DNA of 64,000 nt from QHCF01 sp003244275 (GTDB lineage: Bacteria; Actinomycetota; Acidimicrobiia; Acidimicrobiales; QHCF01). The notes beneath the pieces were generated by a model. The model had not been told where the DNA came from, did no database searches, and saw only the letters and a program-made list of their open reading frames with translations. The translations under genes and the position numbers were made by a program. Below, piece after piece: positions 1 to 8,337 of the stretch; position 1 is the first letter of the stretch, and the number at the start of each line of letters is the position of its first letter. The DNA is taken from contig DAIROT010000003.1 of assembly GCA_036806345.1 (NCBI GenBank), positions 20,147-84,146 of the forward strand. Direction: 5' to 3'.

Positions 1-1
1 G

Positions 2-1399
2 ACCCCGCTCAAGCTGGCCGGACGCCTGCCTGCCCATCTGGTGCTGGGCACCAGCCCGGACTCGATCGACCTGGCCGAGGACCGTCAGCGCTGGAGTGAG
101 CTGTGCTCTCGTTTGGGGATTCCGCAGCCGCCGGGGGGTACGGCCCGCACTCTGTCCGAGGCCCTCGAGGTGGTCGGGCGTATCGGCTATCCGGCCCTCG
201 TCCGGCCTAGCTACGTCCTGGGCGGGCGGGCCATGGAGATTGTCTACGACGACCAGAGACTGGCCCGGGCCATGGCCGAGCTGTCCACCTTCGGAGCCAC
301 GGTTGGCTCTCTCGATCGGGAGGGAGGGCTCTCGGCCGAGCGGCCGGTGCTGGTCGATCGCTTCTTGGAGGATGCCATCGAGGTGGATGTGGATGCGGTG
401 CGGGACGCCACCGGGGAAGTGGTGATCGGGGGGGTGATGGAGCACGTCGAGGAGGCAGGCGTCCACTCCGGCGACTCGGCCTGCGTGCTGCCGCCGCCCA
501 CCTTGTCGTCCGAGGCCATCGAGGTCATCGAGGACCACACCCGGACCATCGCCGCCGCTCTCGAGGTGAGAGGGCCACTCAACGTCCAGTTCGCGGTAAA
601 GGCCGACCAGGTCTTCGTGATCGAGGCCAACCCCCGGGCCAGCCGAACGGTACCGTTCGTCTCCAAGGCCACCGGTGTGCCCCTGGCCAAGGTGGCCGCC
701 CGGGTCATGGTGGGGGCCACTCTGACCCAGCTGCGCGACGAGGGCCTCCTCCGGCCGCCGATCACCGGTGGCCACGTATCGGTCAAGGAGGCAGTCCTGC
801 CCTTCGACCGCTTCTCCGACGTGGACAGCCTGTTGGGCCCGGAGATGCATTCGACGGGCGAGGTAATGGGCATCGACACCACCTTCGGGCTGGCCTTCGC
901 CAAGAGCCAGATGGCGGCGGGAAGCCGACTGCCGGAGAGTGGGTCAGTGTTCATGTCGCTGGCTGGCCGAGACAAGGCGGGAGGCGTGGCCGTGGCCCGG
1001 CGTTTTGTGGACCTGGGCTTCACCATCGCCGCCACCGCCGGGACGGCGGCCCATTTCGATGCCCATGGCGTACCGGTGGCCACCGTGGTGGCCAAGGTGG
1101 GCGGCACCGGCGATGTCGACGATGACGAGGCCAGCCCCGTAGCCGGAGGGGTGGATGCCGTCGAGCTGGTGGCCAGCGGGAAGGTCACCCTGGTGGTCAA
1201 CACGCCCCATGGGCGCGGACCGCGGGCGGACGGAGCTCATATCCGGGCCGCCGCCAGCCTGCACGGCGTGCCCTGCCTAACCACTCTGGCGGCGGCCCGA
1301 GCGGCCGCCGCCGGCATTGCCGACTGGGCGATCCACCAGCTGGCGGTGCGACCGTTGCAGGACTATCACCGGGTCGATCAGCCCCGTCTTCCCCTGTGA
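2..1399 (+). CDS. carB: Carbamoyl-phosphate synthase large subunit, C-terminal part (partial)
   Basis: The gene enters from the left edge; codons in frame from base 2 read TPLKLA, the conserved stretch just before GTSPDSIDLAEDR, so the true start lies outside the window. The 465 residues seen are roughly the second half of a ~1070-residue CarB. They hold the second ATP-grasp domain, which phosphorylates carbamate (ATP-site signature FVIEANPRASRTVPFVSKA near residue 205), and then the MGS-like allosteric domain (AGRDKAGGVAVARRF, ATAGTAAHF). The enzyme makes carbamoyl phosphate from glutamine-derived ammonia, bicarbonate and two ATP for pyrimidine and arginine synthesis. pyrD and pyrF follow on the same strand, as expected for a pyr operon. 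Confidence 0.97.
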   Translation, partial: TPLKLAGRLPAHLVLGTSPDSIDLAEDRQRWSELCSRLGIPQPPGGTARTLSEALEVVGRIGYPALVRPSYVLGGRAMEIVYDDQRLARAMAELSTFGATVGSLDREGGLSAERPVLVDRFLEDAIEVDVDAVRDATGEVVIGGVMEHVEEAGVHSGDSACVLPPPTLSSEAIEVIEDHTRTIAAALEVRGPLNVQFAVKADQVFVIEANPRASRTVPFVSKATGVPLAKVAARVMVGATLTQLRDEGLLRPPITGGHVSVKEAVLPFDRFSDVDSLLGPEMHSTGEVMGIDTTFGLAFAKSQMAAGSRLPESGSVFMSLAGRDKAGGVAVARRFVDLGFTIAATAGTAAHFDAHGVPVATVVAKVGGTGDVDDDEASPVAGGVDAVELVASGKVTLVVNTPHGRGPRADGAHIRAAASLHGVPCLTTLAAARAAAAGIADWAIHQLAVRPLQDYHRVDQPRLPL

Positions 1400-1480
1400 G
1401 GCGGTTTTTGTGAGCTGGCGACTCGGCTGGACACCGCGGGTGACCCAGTCCGCCAGACCCAACCGTTCTTGCCCGAAAAA

Positions 1481-1498
1481 TGGTTGCTATAGCAACCA
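1481..1498. promoter_or_regulatory. 18-bp perfect palindrome upstream of pyrD
   Basis: TGGTTGCTATAGCAACCA reads identically on both strands and lies 38 bases before the chosen pyrD start, in the 136-base gap after carB. A perfect palindrome of this length looks like a dimeric repressor site. The cognate regulator cannot be named from the sequence. Confidence 0.4.
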
Positions 1499-1535
1499 CT
1501 CTTCGGACAAGAGCTGGTCACGATCGCCCCGGAGC

Positions 1536-2447
1536 GTGGATCTGTCCACCGAGGTGGGATCAGTTCGCCTGGCCAACCCGGTCATGACCGCATCGGGTAC
1601 GTCTGGTCACGGCGCCGAGCTGGCCCCCTACCTGGACCTCGGTTCGCTGGGAGCCGTCGTCGTCAAGTCCCTGTCCGACCGGCCCTGGCCCGGCAACCCG
1701 GCGCCTCGCGTGCATCCCAGCCCGGCCGGGATGCTCAACAGCGTTGGACTTCAGGGACCCGGCGTCGCCGCCTGGCTGGATGACGACCTCCCGCCACTGT
1801 TGGCCACCGGCGCTCAGGTCGTCGTCAGCATCTGGGGGGCTCGGGTGGAGGAGATGGCACAGGCGGCACAACTGCTGGCTGGCGCACCTCCTGGGGTCAT
1901 AGCGGTGGAGGTCAATCTGAGCTGCCCCAACCTGGAGGACCGGCGTCGGATGTTCGCCCACTCGCGTTCGGCCACGGCCGAGGCGGTGGCGGCCACCGCC
2001 GCCTGTGGTCGGCCCCGGTGGGCCAAGCTCAGCCCCAACGTGGCCGACCTGTGCGAGATCGCCGGAGCCGCCCTGGAGGCGGGAGCCGAGGCCCTGACGC
2101 TCGTCAACACGCTCCTCGGCATGGCATTTGACCCGGCCAGCGGTCGGCCTCGGCTGGGCGCTGGCGTGGCCGGGCTGTCCGGACCAGCCATGCATCCGGT
2201 GGCGGTGAGGGCCGTGTACGACTGCCGAGCGGCCTTCCCCGAAGCGCCCATTGTGGGTGTCGGCGGGGTGGCCAGAGGTATTGACGCGGCTGAGCTCCTG
2301 GTGGCCGGGGCCAACGCGGTACAGGTGGGCACGGCCAGCTTTGCCGACCCAAGGGCCCCAGCTCGGATCCTTGGGGAGCTGGGCCAGTGGTGCCAGGCCA
2401 ACGGTGTGCAACGAATCGACGATCTCATTGGAGCCACCCGTGAATGA
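1536..2447 (+). CDS. pyrD: Dihydroorotate dehydrogenase, class 1
   Basis: The enzyme oxidises dihydroorotate to orotate, the fourth step of UMP synthesis. The 303-residue protein has the class 1 features: ANPVMTASGT near the N terminus, the FMN/substrate loop GMLNSVGLQGPG, the active-site segment VEVNLSCPN with the catalytic cysteine, and the C-terminal FMN phosphate site VGVGGVARG...VQVGTA. The GTG at 1536 fits the family N terminus; the frame is open further upstream, but that part lacks similarity. It sits 136 bases after carB and overlaps pyrF by 8 bases. No pyrK (FeS electron-transfer subunit, partner of class 1B enzymes) is next to it, so the electron acceptor is uncertain. Confidence 0.92.
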   Translation: MDLSTEVGSVRLANPVMTASGTSGHGAELAPYLDLGSLGAVVVKSLSDRPWPGNPAPRVHPSPAGMLNSVGLQGPGVAAWLDDDLPPLLATGAQVVVSIWGARVEEMAQAAQLLAGAPPGVIAVEVNLSCPNLEDRRRMFAHSRSATAEAVAATAACGRPRWAKLSPNVADLCEIAGAALEAGAEALTLVNTLLGMAFDPASGRPRLGAGVAGLSGPAMHPVAVRAVYDCRAAFPEAPIVGVGGVARGIDAAELLVAGANAVQVGTASFADPRAPARILGELGQWCQANGVQRIDDLIGATRE

Positions 2448-3201
2448 GTCCATTGATCCGGCCCTTGCCCGTCAGCGTCTGGCTCTGGCTCTTGATGTGG
2501 ACGACCTGGTGGCCGCCACCCGACTGGCCCGTGACCTGCAACCGTGGTTTGGGGTGGCCAAGGTGGGCCTGGAGCTGTTCAGCGCAGCCGGCCCTGAGGT
2601 GGTGGCCGCCCTGGTCGGTTGCGGCTACCGGGTGTTCGTCGACCTCAAGCTGCACGACATCCCTACGACCGTGGAGAGAGCCAGCCGCGTCCTGGGCGGC
2701 CTGGGTGCCAGCTTCGTGACCATGCACGCCGCGGGCGGGGTTCCCATGCTTCACGCCGGGGTCGAGGGACTGGCCGAGGGGGCGACCGCCGCCGGCCTTC
2801 CTGCGCCGATCGCCCTGGCCGTCACTGTGCTTACCAGCGCGCCCGGTGTCATGCCGCAAGTGCTGGAGGAGCGCTTGGCGGCTGCCCGAGAGGCGGGCTG
2901 CGGGGGGGTGGTGTGCGCGGCGAGCGACGTCGGCCTGGTCAAGCGGGTGGCGACCGTCGGGGAGCAGGTCCGGTCCCTCCTCGCCGTCGTACCCGGCATC
3001 CGTCCGGCTGGGACCGACGCTCACGACCAGGTCCGGGCGGCAACCCCGCAGGCCGCATTGGCGGCCGGAGCCGACCTGCTGGTGGTGGGCCGGGCGGTCA
3101 CTGCCGCTCCCGACCCCCAGGCAGCTGCCTCCGCCCTGGTGGAGTCGGTGATCTCCGCCCTGACTGGCTCCCCCGCAGAGTCGTTAGGGCCTAGCGTCTG
3201 A
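2440..3201 (+). CDS. pyrF: Orotidine 5'-phosphate decarboxylase
   Basis: It decarboxylates OMP to UMP, the last step of de novo pyrimidine synthesis. The 253-residue protein carries the catalytic DxKxxD array in VFVDLKLHDIPTT and the phosphate-binding VVPGIRP segment, as in the actinobacterial (PyrF type 2-like) enzymes. The GTG start at 2440 overlaps the pyrD stop and is preceded at good distance by TTGGAG, so the two genes are probably translationally coupled. Its 3' end converges on the mhuD-like gene. Confidence 0.95.
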   Translation: MNESIDPALARQRLALALDVDDLVAATRLARDLQPWFGVAKVGLELFSAAGPEVVAALVGCGYRVFVDLKLHDIPTTVERASRVLGGLGASFVTMHAAGGVPMLHAGVEGLAEGATAAGLPAPIALAVTVLTSAPGVMPQVLEERLAAAREAGCGGVVCAASDVGLVKRVATVGEQVRSLLAVVPGIRPAGTDAHDQVRAATPQAALAAGADLLVVGRAVTAAPDPQAAASALVESVISALTGSPAESLGPSV

Positions 3202-3204
3202 AAT

Positions 3205-3220
3205 CCACTGGTTGCAGTGG
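3205..3220. terminator. Short hairpin between converging pyrF and mhuD-like gene
   Basis: CCACTG-gttg-CAGTGG can form a 6-bp stem with a 4-base loop in the 39-base gap between the two converging stops. There is no T tract, so its role as a terminator is only possible. Confidence 0.3.
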
Positions 3221-3240
3221 TGACGCCTGTCCGACTGCCT

Positions 3241-3579
3241 CTACTGCTGGCCGAGGTCGACGGCTTCGTAGGACCAGAGCTCGCTCCCGACTGTAACCGG
3301 CTCGGGCTTCTCGCTGGGCGCAGCGCTCTCGGTGCCGGTATCCGCTCCCCGGTGACCGTGGGCGAAGGCGGGAGACGAGGCCCACTCCTCAAAGGCCTTC
3401 GCGTCTCGCCATCGCGTGACCACCAGCCAGGTTGATCGCCCATCCGTAGGCTGGAGAAGCTCGAAACCCTCGAACCCGTCGGCCGCATCTACTGCTCTCG
3501 CCCGGCCGGCAAACCTTCGCGCCAGCTCGGGCCCCTTGCCCTCGGCTACCTCAATGGCATTGATCCGGATTATCGACAT
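3241..3579 (-). CDS. MhuD-like haem-degrading monooxygenase (ABM fold)
   Basis: A 112-residue antibiotic-biosynthesis-monooxygenase-fold protein that aligns by eye with mycobacterial MhuD (Rv3592), which opens haem to release iron. The N terminus MSIIRINAIEV matches MPVVKINAIEV, placing Asn7 (haem pocket) at the same position. Trp66 in AFEEW is also kept, and His74/His76 fall where MhuD has its haem-ligand His75. Family members act as dimers in the cytoplasm. An in-frame ATG at 3597 would add six residues; the 3579 ATG matches the family start. The upstream region has an inverted-repeat operator candidate (3639-3697). Haem degradation rather than another ABM reaction is inference. Confidence 0.75.
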   Translation of the reverse strand: MSIIRINAIEVAEGKGPELARRFAGRARAVDAADGFEGFELLQPTDGRSTWLVVTRWRDAKAFEEWASSPAFAHGHRGADTGTESAAPSEKPEPVTVGSELWSYEAVDLGQQ

Positions 3580-3638
3580 GGCCCCATCATCGCTCATCGT
3601 CGAGTCGATGACTCTTGACCGACTCCGTCGTTTGATCT

Positions 3639-3697
3639 ACATGTGACCCGCACTACGTGTCACATGTCCATCTCCCTCGGCGCCGACAAGCATGTGA
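3639..3697. promoter_or_regulatory. Inverted repeat ACATGTGAC/GTCACATGT plus third half-site
   Basis: ACATGTGAC (3639-3647) and its exact reverse complement GTCACATGT (3659-3667) are separated by 11 bases, and a further CATGTGAC occurs at about 3690-3697. The block lies 60 to 120 bases upstream of the mhuD-like start and downstream of pyrE. It looks like an operator with three half-sites. The 13-base gap between TGTGA and TCACA is wrong for a CRP site. Confidence 0.4.
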
Positions 3698-3754
3698 CGC
3701 CGTCGAAAGCAAAGATTCGGGTCGGCTTCAATATCGCGCGGTATGGCCCACAGG

Positions 3755-4366
3755 TCAGGGCTCTTCACGCGTGCATCCGGGCCAACGGCCGTTGCGCACT
3801 CGAGCCGTGTCCTCATCGAGGCCCGCAACCTGGTCCTGAGCCGCTGACAGCTCGCTCATCCGGTACAGCGCAGTCAGGGTGATGCCCTCGGCCGCCAGGG
3901 CCTGGGTACCCCCTGCTCCACGGTCGATGACGCACAGCGCCCCGGTGATGACCGCCCCCAGCTCCCGCAGGGCGGTACAGGAGGCAACCACCTGGCCACC
4001 TGAAGTGACCACGTCCTCCACCACGACCAGGTGCAGGCCGGCCACCTCCCCTCCCTCGGCCAGGCGAGCGGTGCCGTAGGCCTTGGCCTGCTTGCGGACG
4101 AAGACCGCCGGCAACCCAGTCAGTGCCGACATGGCCACCGCCAGCGGTACCCCTCCCAGCTCCAGACCAGCCAGAGACGAGGTTCCCGGAGGCACTAGGG
4201 CGACCATTGCCCTGCCTACCTCGGCCAGCAGCACTGGGTCCGACTCGAAGCGATACTTGTCGAAGTACTCGTTGCTGGTGGCTCCCGACCGCAGCGTGAA
4301 GGTGCCCTGCAGATGGGAGCGGTGGTAGATCTCCCTGGCCAGTTCAACCCGGTTCAAGGGCCTCAC
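3755..4366 (-). CDS. pyrE: Orotate phosphoribosyltransferase
   Basis: It condenses orotate with PRPP to form OMP. The 203-residue protein has the family's GTFTLRSGATSNEYFDKYRFES N-terminal substrate region, broken only in position from the PRPP-binding motif VVVEDVVTSGGQ near residue 115, and the KAYGTARLAEG flexible loop. It is separate from the carB-pyrD-pyrF cluster and on the other strand. Its start overlaps the 3' end of the MFS exporter gene by 23 bases, so it is probably transcribed as the last gene of the lprG-MFS unit. Confidence 0.94.
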   Translation of the reverse strand: MRPLNRVELAREIYHRSHLQGTFTLRSGATSNEYFDKYRFESDPVLLAEVGRAMVALVPPGTSSLAGLELGGVPLAVAMSALTGLPAVFVRKQAKAYGTARLAEGGEVAGLHLVVVEDVVTSGGQVVASCTALRELGAVITGALCVIDRGAGGTQALAAEGITLTALYRMSELSAAQDQVAGLDEDTARVRNGRWPGCTREEP

Positions 4367-6344
4367 CTCCCAGCAGAGCGGCCCCCAGCACGGCGGCCAG
4401 GGCGGCGCACACGGCCGCCCCCAGGAAGATGGTGTGAAGCTCGCTCAGTACGGCCCGGCTGATGGCCGCCTGGTAGGCCTGACAGTTCGCCGGGGTGGCC
4501 GGGCACAGCCGCAGCGGCGAGCCGATGTGGGTCTCGGCGGCGAAGAAGCGGTGCAGACCGACGGCGGTCAGCACCGACAGCCCAACCAGCATCCCGATGC
4601 TTCGGGCGACCACCACGAGGGCACTGGCCACTCCGTGGAGCTGGGGGCGCACCGAACCCAGCATGGCCGCGTTGACGGGGGCGATGGCCACTCCGAACCC
4701 CAGACCCGCGCCCACCAGCACCAGGTCGCTGGCATGCAAGGGGAAGCCGGGTGCCAACTGGGCCCCGAGGGTGGCGTCCGACCAGGTGGTCATGATCACG
4801 AACATGGCAGCCGCCAGGGCCATACCGACACCAGTGACCGCCGGATTGGCCAGGCCGCCACGGGGGGCCCGGCGACTCAGCCCCCGGCAGGCAGCCCCCC
4901 CGAGGACGGCACCCACCGGCACGGCGGCGAGGAACCGGACCAGCACCAGGGCGGCGTCCAACTGAGAATTGGGAAAACGGGTGACCCGGGCGAAGATCGG
5001 AATGTCGACCAAAGCGGCCATCAGGGCCGCGCCCACCGCCAGGTTGGTGAGGATCGAGCCATAGGCCGGCCGAGCCGAGAAGGCGCGGAAGTCAACGAGA
5101 GGCGTTCGACAGTGGATCTCCCGCCAGACGAACAGCCCGGCCAGGGCGGCAGCGATGGGCAGCACCACCCTGGCCTGGCTGGCGAGGATCTGGCGGCCAG
5201 GATCGGCGGTGGCAAAGGCGACGATTATGCAGGCCAGCACCCCGCCCAGCAGGATGGCGCCGGTGATGTCGGACGACCGTATGGCGGCCGGCAGCTCTCG
5301 GAGGGGGATCAGAGGCCGCACCCGGACCCGGGGCCGCACCCAGACCCGGGGCCGTACCCGCGGTTGGCGCCGCCCCGGGCCGGGCGAGGTCGGGACACCC
5401 GGAACGGGGCTGGGTTCCGGCCGCCGGACCAGTACCGGGGCGACGAGCTCCCAGGCGGCGAAGGCGAACGCCAGCCCCACGGTGCCCAGGGCCAGGGGTG
5501 TGCTCACCCCCGCCCAACGGCCGCCGGCCAGGGGCTCGTACAGTCGTCCCCAGGTGACGCTGGTGGCCAGCGCCGCCGGGGCGGCCAGGAAGAGGACCCC
5601 TCCCGCCACCGCCAGCCCAGCCAGGACGCCACCCAGCACGTCAGGCCGGCCACGCTCGAGCCCGGCATCGGGGTGGGCGGAGCCACCCTGCAGGGAGGGG
5701 GCCGGGGAACTGGCGTCAACCGCCATGGCACCTCTCGAGGGCCGCCGGCTGGTGACCACCAGACCGGCGGCCAGGGCGGCGCCCAGCGGCAGGTTGATCC
5801 AAAAGATCGCTCGCCACCCGGCCAGGGCCACGACCAGCGCCCCGTAGAGTGGGCCGACCACGCTGCCCAGCTCCTGGACCGCTCCCACCACGCCGAGGGG
5901 CAGACCCCGGCGGGGCGCCGGCCACAGGTCGGCCACCAGGGCCAGGGTCACCGGCACCAGGCCCCCACCGCCGAGCCCCTGGATGGTCCGGCCCACTACC
6001 ACCGTCGCAAGGGTGTGGGCCCCGGCCGTGAGGGCTGAGCCCAGGGCGAAGGTGGCCAGGCAGCCGACCAGGGCGGGGGTACGCCCATGGTTGTCGGAGA
6101 GCCGGCCGACCAGGGGCAGCATGGCCACGTAGCCGAGTAGGAAGCCGCTGATGATCGGTGTGGCCTGCTGCAGGTGGTCAAGGCTGAGCCCGACGCCGCC
6201 CATCATGTTGGGCAGCACCAGCACGACCACATAGGTGTCGGCCGCCCCCAGCAGCACCGCCGCGCTGGCCAGGCCCAGCTGCCAGCCGGCCCTGCTCCCC
6301 ACCCGATCAGGTGGGGGGTGGAGTAATGGTGACCTTCTCGCCAT
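4344..6344 (-). CDS. MFS exporter, DHA2 (EmrB/QacA) family, P55-like
   Basis: A large 14-helix-type major facilitator of about 666 residues. The N-terminal half has the loop motif GRLSDNHGRTPALVG, helix-4 RTIQGLGGGGLVPVT and motif C region GAVQELGSVVGPLYGALV typical of drug/H+ antiporter family 2. It follows an LppX/LprAFG lipoprotein gene, the same pairing as LprG-P55 (Rv1411c-Rv1410c) in mycobacteria, where the pair moves triacylated lipids and lipoarabinomannan to the outer envelope. The ATG at 6344 has GGAGG just upstream but overlaps the lipoprotein gene by 38 bases; a GTG at 6302 is an alternative. A central cytosolic insertion of about 130 residues is rich in Pro, Arg and Val, with repeated RPRV units. 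Lipid export is inferred from context. Confidence 0.82.
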   Translation of the reverse strand: MARRSPLLHPPPDRVGSRAGWQLGLASAAVLLGAADTYVVVLVLPNMMGGVGLSLDHLQQATPIISGFLLGYVAMLPLVGRLSDNHGRTPALVGCLATFALGSALTAGAHTLATVVVGRTIQGLGGGGLVPVTLALVADLWPAPRRGLPLGVVGAVQELGSVVGPLYGALVVALAGWRAIFWINLPLGAALAAGLVVTSRRPSRGAMAVDASSPAPSLQGGSAHPDAGLERGRPDVLGGVLAGLAVAGGVLFLAAPAALATSVTWGRLYEPLAGGRWAGVSTPLALGTVGLAFAFAAWELVAPVLVRRPEPSPVPGVPTSPGPGRRQPRVRPRVWVRPRVRVRPLIPLRELPAAIRSSDITGAILLGGVLACIIVAFATADPGRQILASQARVVLPIAAALAGLFVWREIHCRTPLVDFRAFSARPAYGSILTNLAVGAALMAALVDIPIFARVTRFPNSQLDAALVLVRFLAAVPVGAVLGGAACRGLSRRAPRGGLANPAVTGVGMALAAAMFVIMTTWSDATLGAQLAPGFPLHASDLVLVGAGLGFGVAIAPVNAAMLGSVRPQLHGVASALVVVARSIGMLVGLSVLTAVGLHRFFAAETHIGSPLRLCPATPANCQAYQAAISRAVLSELHTIFLGAAVCAALAAVLGAALLGGEALEPG

Positions 6345-7020
6345 AATCCTCCAGGACCAGGGTGTAGGTGACATTCTTCGACTTGTCCAGGAGCGGTCCG
6401 GTCAACACCACTCGGCGCAGCTGATCCGAAGTCGGATCGATCCCAATGGTGCCCCTGACCTCTCCTGAGCGCTGGGTGGTGTCCAGCACCGAGGCCACCC
6501 TGGCCGCTGGCAGGGTCACGCTCACCTCGTCGAGCGTTTCGCCCTGATAGCGGTCCGAGGGTGCTGGGGTTGCGCTGTTGACCGAGGTGAGCAGGCTGGT
6601 GATGCCGGTGTTGGGATCGATGAGCCGGGCGGGGTCCGACACGCCAAACTCGGAGGGCTTGGCCACGGTGTACCCGTTGGTGAACGGCAGCTGGGCGTAA
6701 ACCCTGCCCCCGACCGAGATCGCCTTGACGTCAAGGCTGGCTCCCCCCTGGCTCAGCATGAGCGTCCCCCGAAAGGCGGCCGGGCGGGCCACATCCCCCG
6801 CTCCTCCCACCAGAGCCAGGCCGCTCCCCCCGACGCCCGAGCTGGAGAGGGTGAAGTGAATCGCCGAAGTGGCGTCCAGGGTGGACTTGGCCTTGGTCAG
6901 CAGCGCCCGCGGATCGCCTGCTTTGGCCGGTGACGACGAGGTGCAACCGGCCACGGCTACCACCCCGAGAGCAATCGCCGCGGCGCGAGCCAGGCCGGTG
7001 AGGCGCGGGGCGTGGTCCAC
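6307..7020 (-). CDS. lprG: LppX/LprAFG-family lipoprotein (LprG-like)
   Basis: The 237-residue precursor has a signal peptide ending in the lipobox AVAGC (Cys at residue 26), followed by a Ser/Ala linker. The mature domain matches the LppX/LprAFG fold, whose hydrophobic cavity binds acylated lipids: ALLTKAKSTLDATSAIHFTL, then the FRGTLML and ISVGGRVYAQLPF strands. It should be anchored on the outer face of the plasma membrane. The P55-like MFS gene starts inside its last codons, so the two are co-translated. The GTG at 7020 lacks a clear ribosome binding site; it lies 44 bases after the preceding permease gene on the same strand. Confidence 0.85.
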   Translation of the reverse strand: MDHAPRLTGLARAAAIALGVVAVAGCTSSSPAKAGDPRALLTKAKSTLDATSAIHFTLSSSGVGGSGLALVGGAGDVARPAAFRGTLMLSQGGASLDVKAISVGGRVYAQLPFTNGYTVAKPSEFGVSDPARLIDPNTGITSLLTSVNSATPAPSDRYQGETLDEVSVTLPAARVASVLDTTQRSGEVRGTIGIDPTSDQLRRVVLTGPLLDKSKNVTYTLVLEDYGEKVTITPPPT

Positions 7021-7064
7021 GTCAGGAGGTTACTTCGATGTCGCGAAAATGGGCGTATCGGTCC

Positions 7065-8267
7065 TCACTCGAAGCGGCCACTGTCGCTCAGTGCTACCCG
7101 TGGCGGACCGTCACCGGGCAGCTCCGGAGTAGGAATGACCACTTCGCCAAGCTTGCCCTGCTGCTCGGGCTGCTGCTCGGCGGCTGACTTCTCCCGCATG
7201 TAGGCGACGATGGACGCCGCCACTCCCACCACCGGCACGGCCAGGAAGGCGCCGAGGATCCCAGCCAGCACCCCACCCAGCGACAGCGATAGCAGCACGG
7301 CCAGGGGGTGGAGCTTGACTGCCCGGCCGAGCACCAGGGGGCCGACCAGGTAACCCTCGGCGTGGTGGATGACGACGGTCAGGGCCAACACCAGCAGGGC
7401 GGCGATCCCGCCCTTGGCCACCAGGGCGACCAGGATGGCCAGCAGGCCCACGGCAATCGCTCCCACGATGGGCAGGAAGCCGCCGAAGAAGGTCAACAGG
7501 GCGATGGGCAGCACGAGGGGTACTCCGATGAGCAACAGGCCGATGGTCATGAGGGTGGCGTTGACCAGTCCGTTGGCGGCCGTGCCCCTGACGTAGCCCG
7601 ACAGCGTCGTCCAGGCTCGAGCGCCGATGACCCGTAGGTCGACGGCCCGCTCCTCGCTGGCCAGGCCCAGCGCCCACTGGCCAATACGGGATCCGTCCTT
7701 GACGAAGAAGAAGGTGATCACCAGGGTGAGTAGGATGCCCGCCACCACTTCGACGGCCAGAGTCGCCCCGGAGATCGCCCCCTGGGCGATCTTGCCGCCA
7801 TTCGATCTGACCTCCTGGCCGATCTTGCCCACATAGCTGTTCACCTGCTGATGGGAGATGTGCAGCGGCCCTGTCTCGACCCAGTGCTCAGCCTGCTTGA
7901 TGCCCGCTGACAGCTCTCGCCCCAGCTTGGTGAACTCATGCTCGGCCGTGGGAAGCAGGCCGACGATGATACCGGCCACTATTCCGATCCCGCAGAGAAA
8001 GACGACCCAGGTGGCCAGGAGGGGCGGTAAGCGGTGCCGGCACAGCCATCGGGCGGGGGGCACCAGGATGGTGGAAAGGAACAGAGCCACGACGATGGGC
8101 ATGATGATCACCCGCAGCTTGTCGAAGGCATGGCCGACGACGAACAGGGCGGCGGCAATCAGCAGCAGGCGCCACGACCAGGCTGCGCCGGTGCTGATCC
8201 ATCGGGGCACGCCGGCATCGGGGGCACCAGAGAGGCGGACCTCGTGGGTCTCCTCCGGCGGCGTCAT
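7065..8267 (-). CDS. AI-2E family (PerM/YdiK-like) transporter
   Basis: A 400-residue polytopic membrane protein of the AI-2E transporter family (PF01594). It shows an N-terminal helix pair, a soluble central segment (about residues 110-190), and the family's C-terminal helices with IALLTFFGGFLPIVGAIAVG and HHAEGYLVGPLVLGRAVKLHP. Members include bacterial exporters of uncertain substrate and Na+(Li+)/H+ antiporters, so the substrate cannot be given. The gene diverges from rpsR across 70 bases; TACACT at 8332-8327 on the minus strand is a plausible -10 box. lprG and the MFS gene follow on the same strand. Confidence 0.85.
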   Translation of the reverse strand: MTPPEETHEVRLSGAPDAGVPRWISTGAAWSWRLLLIAAALFVVGHAFDKLRVIIMPIVVALFLSTILVPPARWLCRHRLPPLLATWVVFLCGIGIVAGIIVGLLPTAEHEFTKLGRELSAGIKQAEHWVETGPLHISHQQVNSYVGKIGQEVRSNGGKIAQGAISGATLAVEVVAGILLTLVITFFFVKDGSRIGQWALGLASEERAVDLRVIGARAWTTLSGYVRGTAANGLVNATLMTIGLLLIGVPLVLPIALLTFFGGFLPIVGAIAVGLLAILVALVAKGGIAALLVLALTVVIHHAEGYLVGPLVLGRAVKLHPLAVLLSLSLGGVLAGILGAFLAVPVVGVAASIVAYMREKSAAEQQPEQQGKLGEVVIPTPELPGDGPPRVALSDSGRFE

Positions 8268-8300
8268 GGCGATCCTTCTGTAGGGCCGGGTCCCTGGTGG

Positions 8301-8337
8301 CTGACCAGGCTGTAATGGCTGGCTAAAGTGTACCTAT
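8301..8337 (+). promoter_or_regulatory. Divergent promoter region; leaderless rpsR start
   Basis: CTGACC (8301-8306) and TAAAGT (8324-8329) are spaced 17 bases, and the rpsR ATG follows the -10 box after only 8 bases. Transcription would start at or next to the ATG, and no ribosome binding site is present. The overlapping TACACT on the other strand (8332-8327) could serve the AI-2E permease gene. Confidence 0.45.

Noticed and set aside
3642..3664. CRP-type site TGTGA...TCACA
   Set aside because: The half-sites are 13 bases apart, not 6, so CRP would not bind in the usual way.
4434..6038. Long open frame opposite to the MFS exporter
   Set aside because: Its composition (Gly, Gln, Arg, His repeats) is that of a high-GC antisense shadow, and the minus-strand frame has clear MFS motifs.
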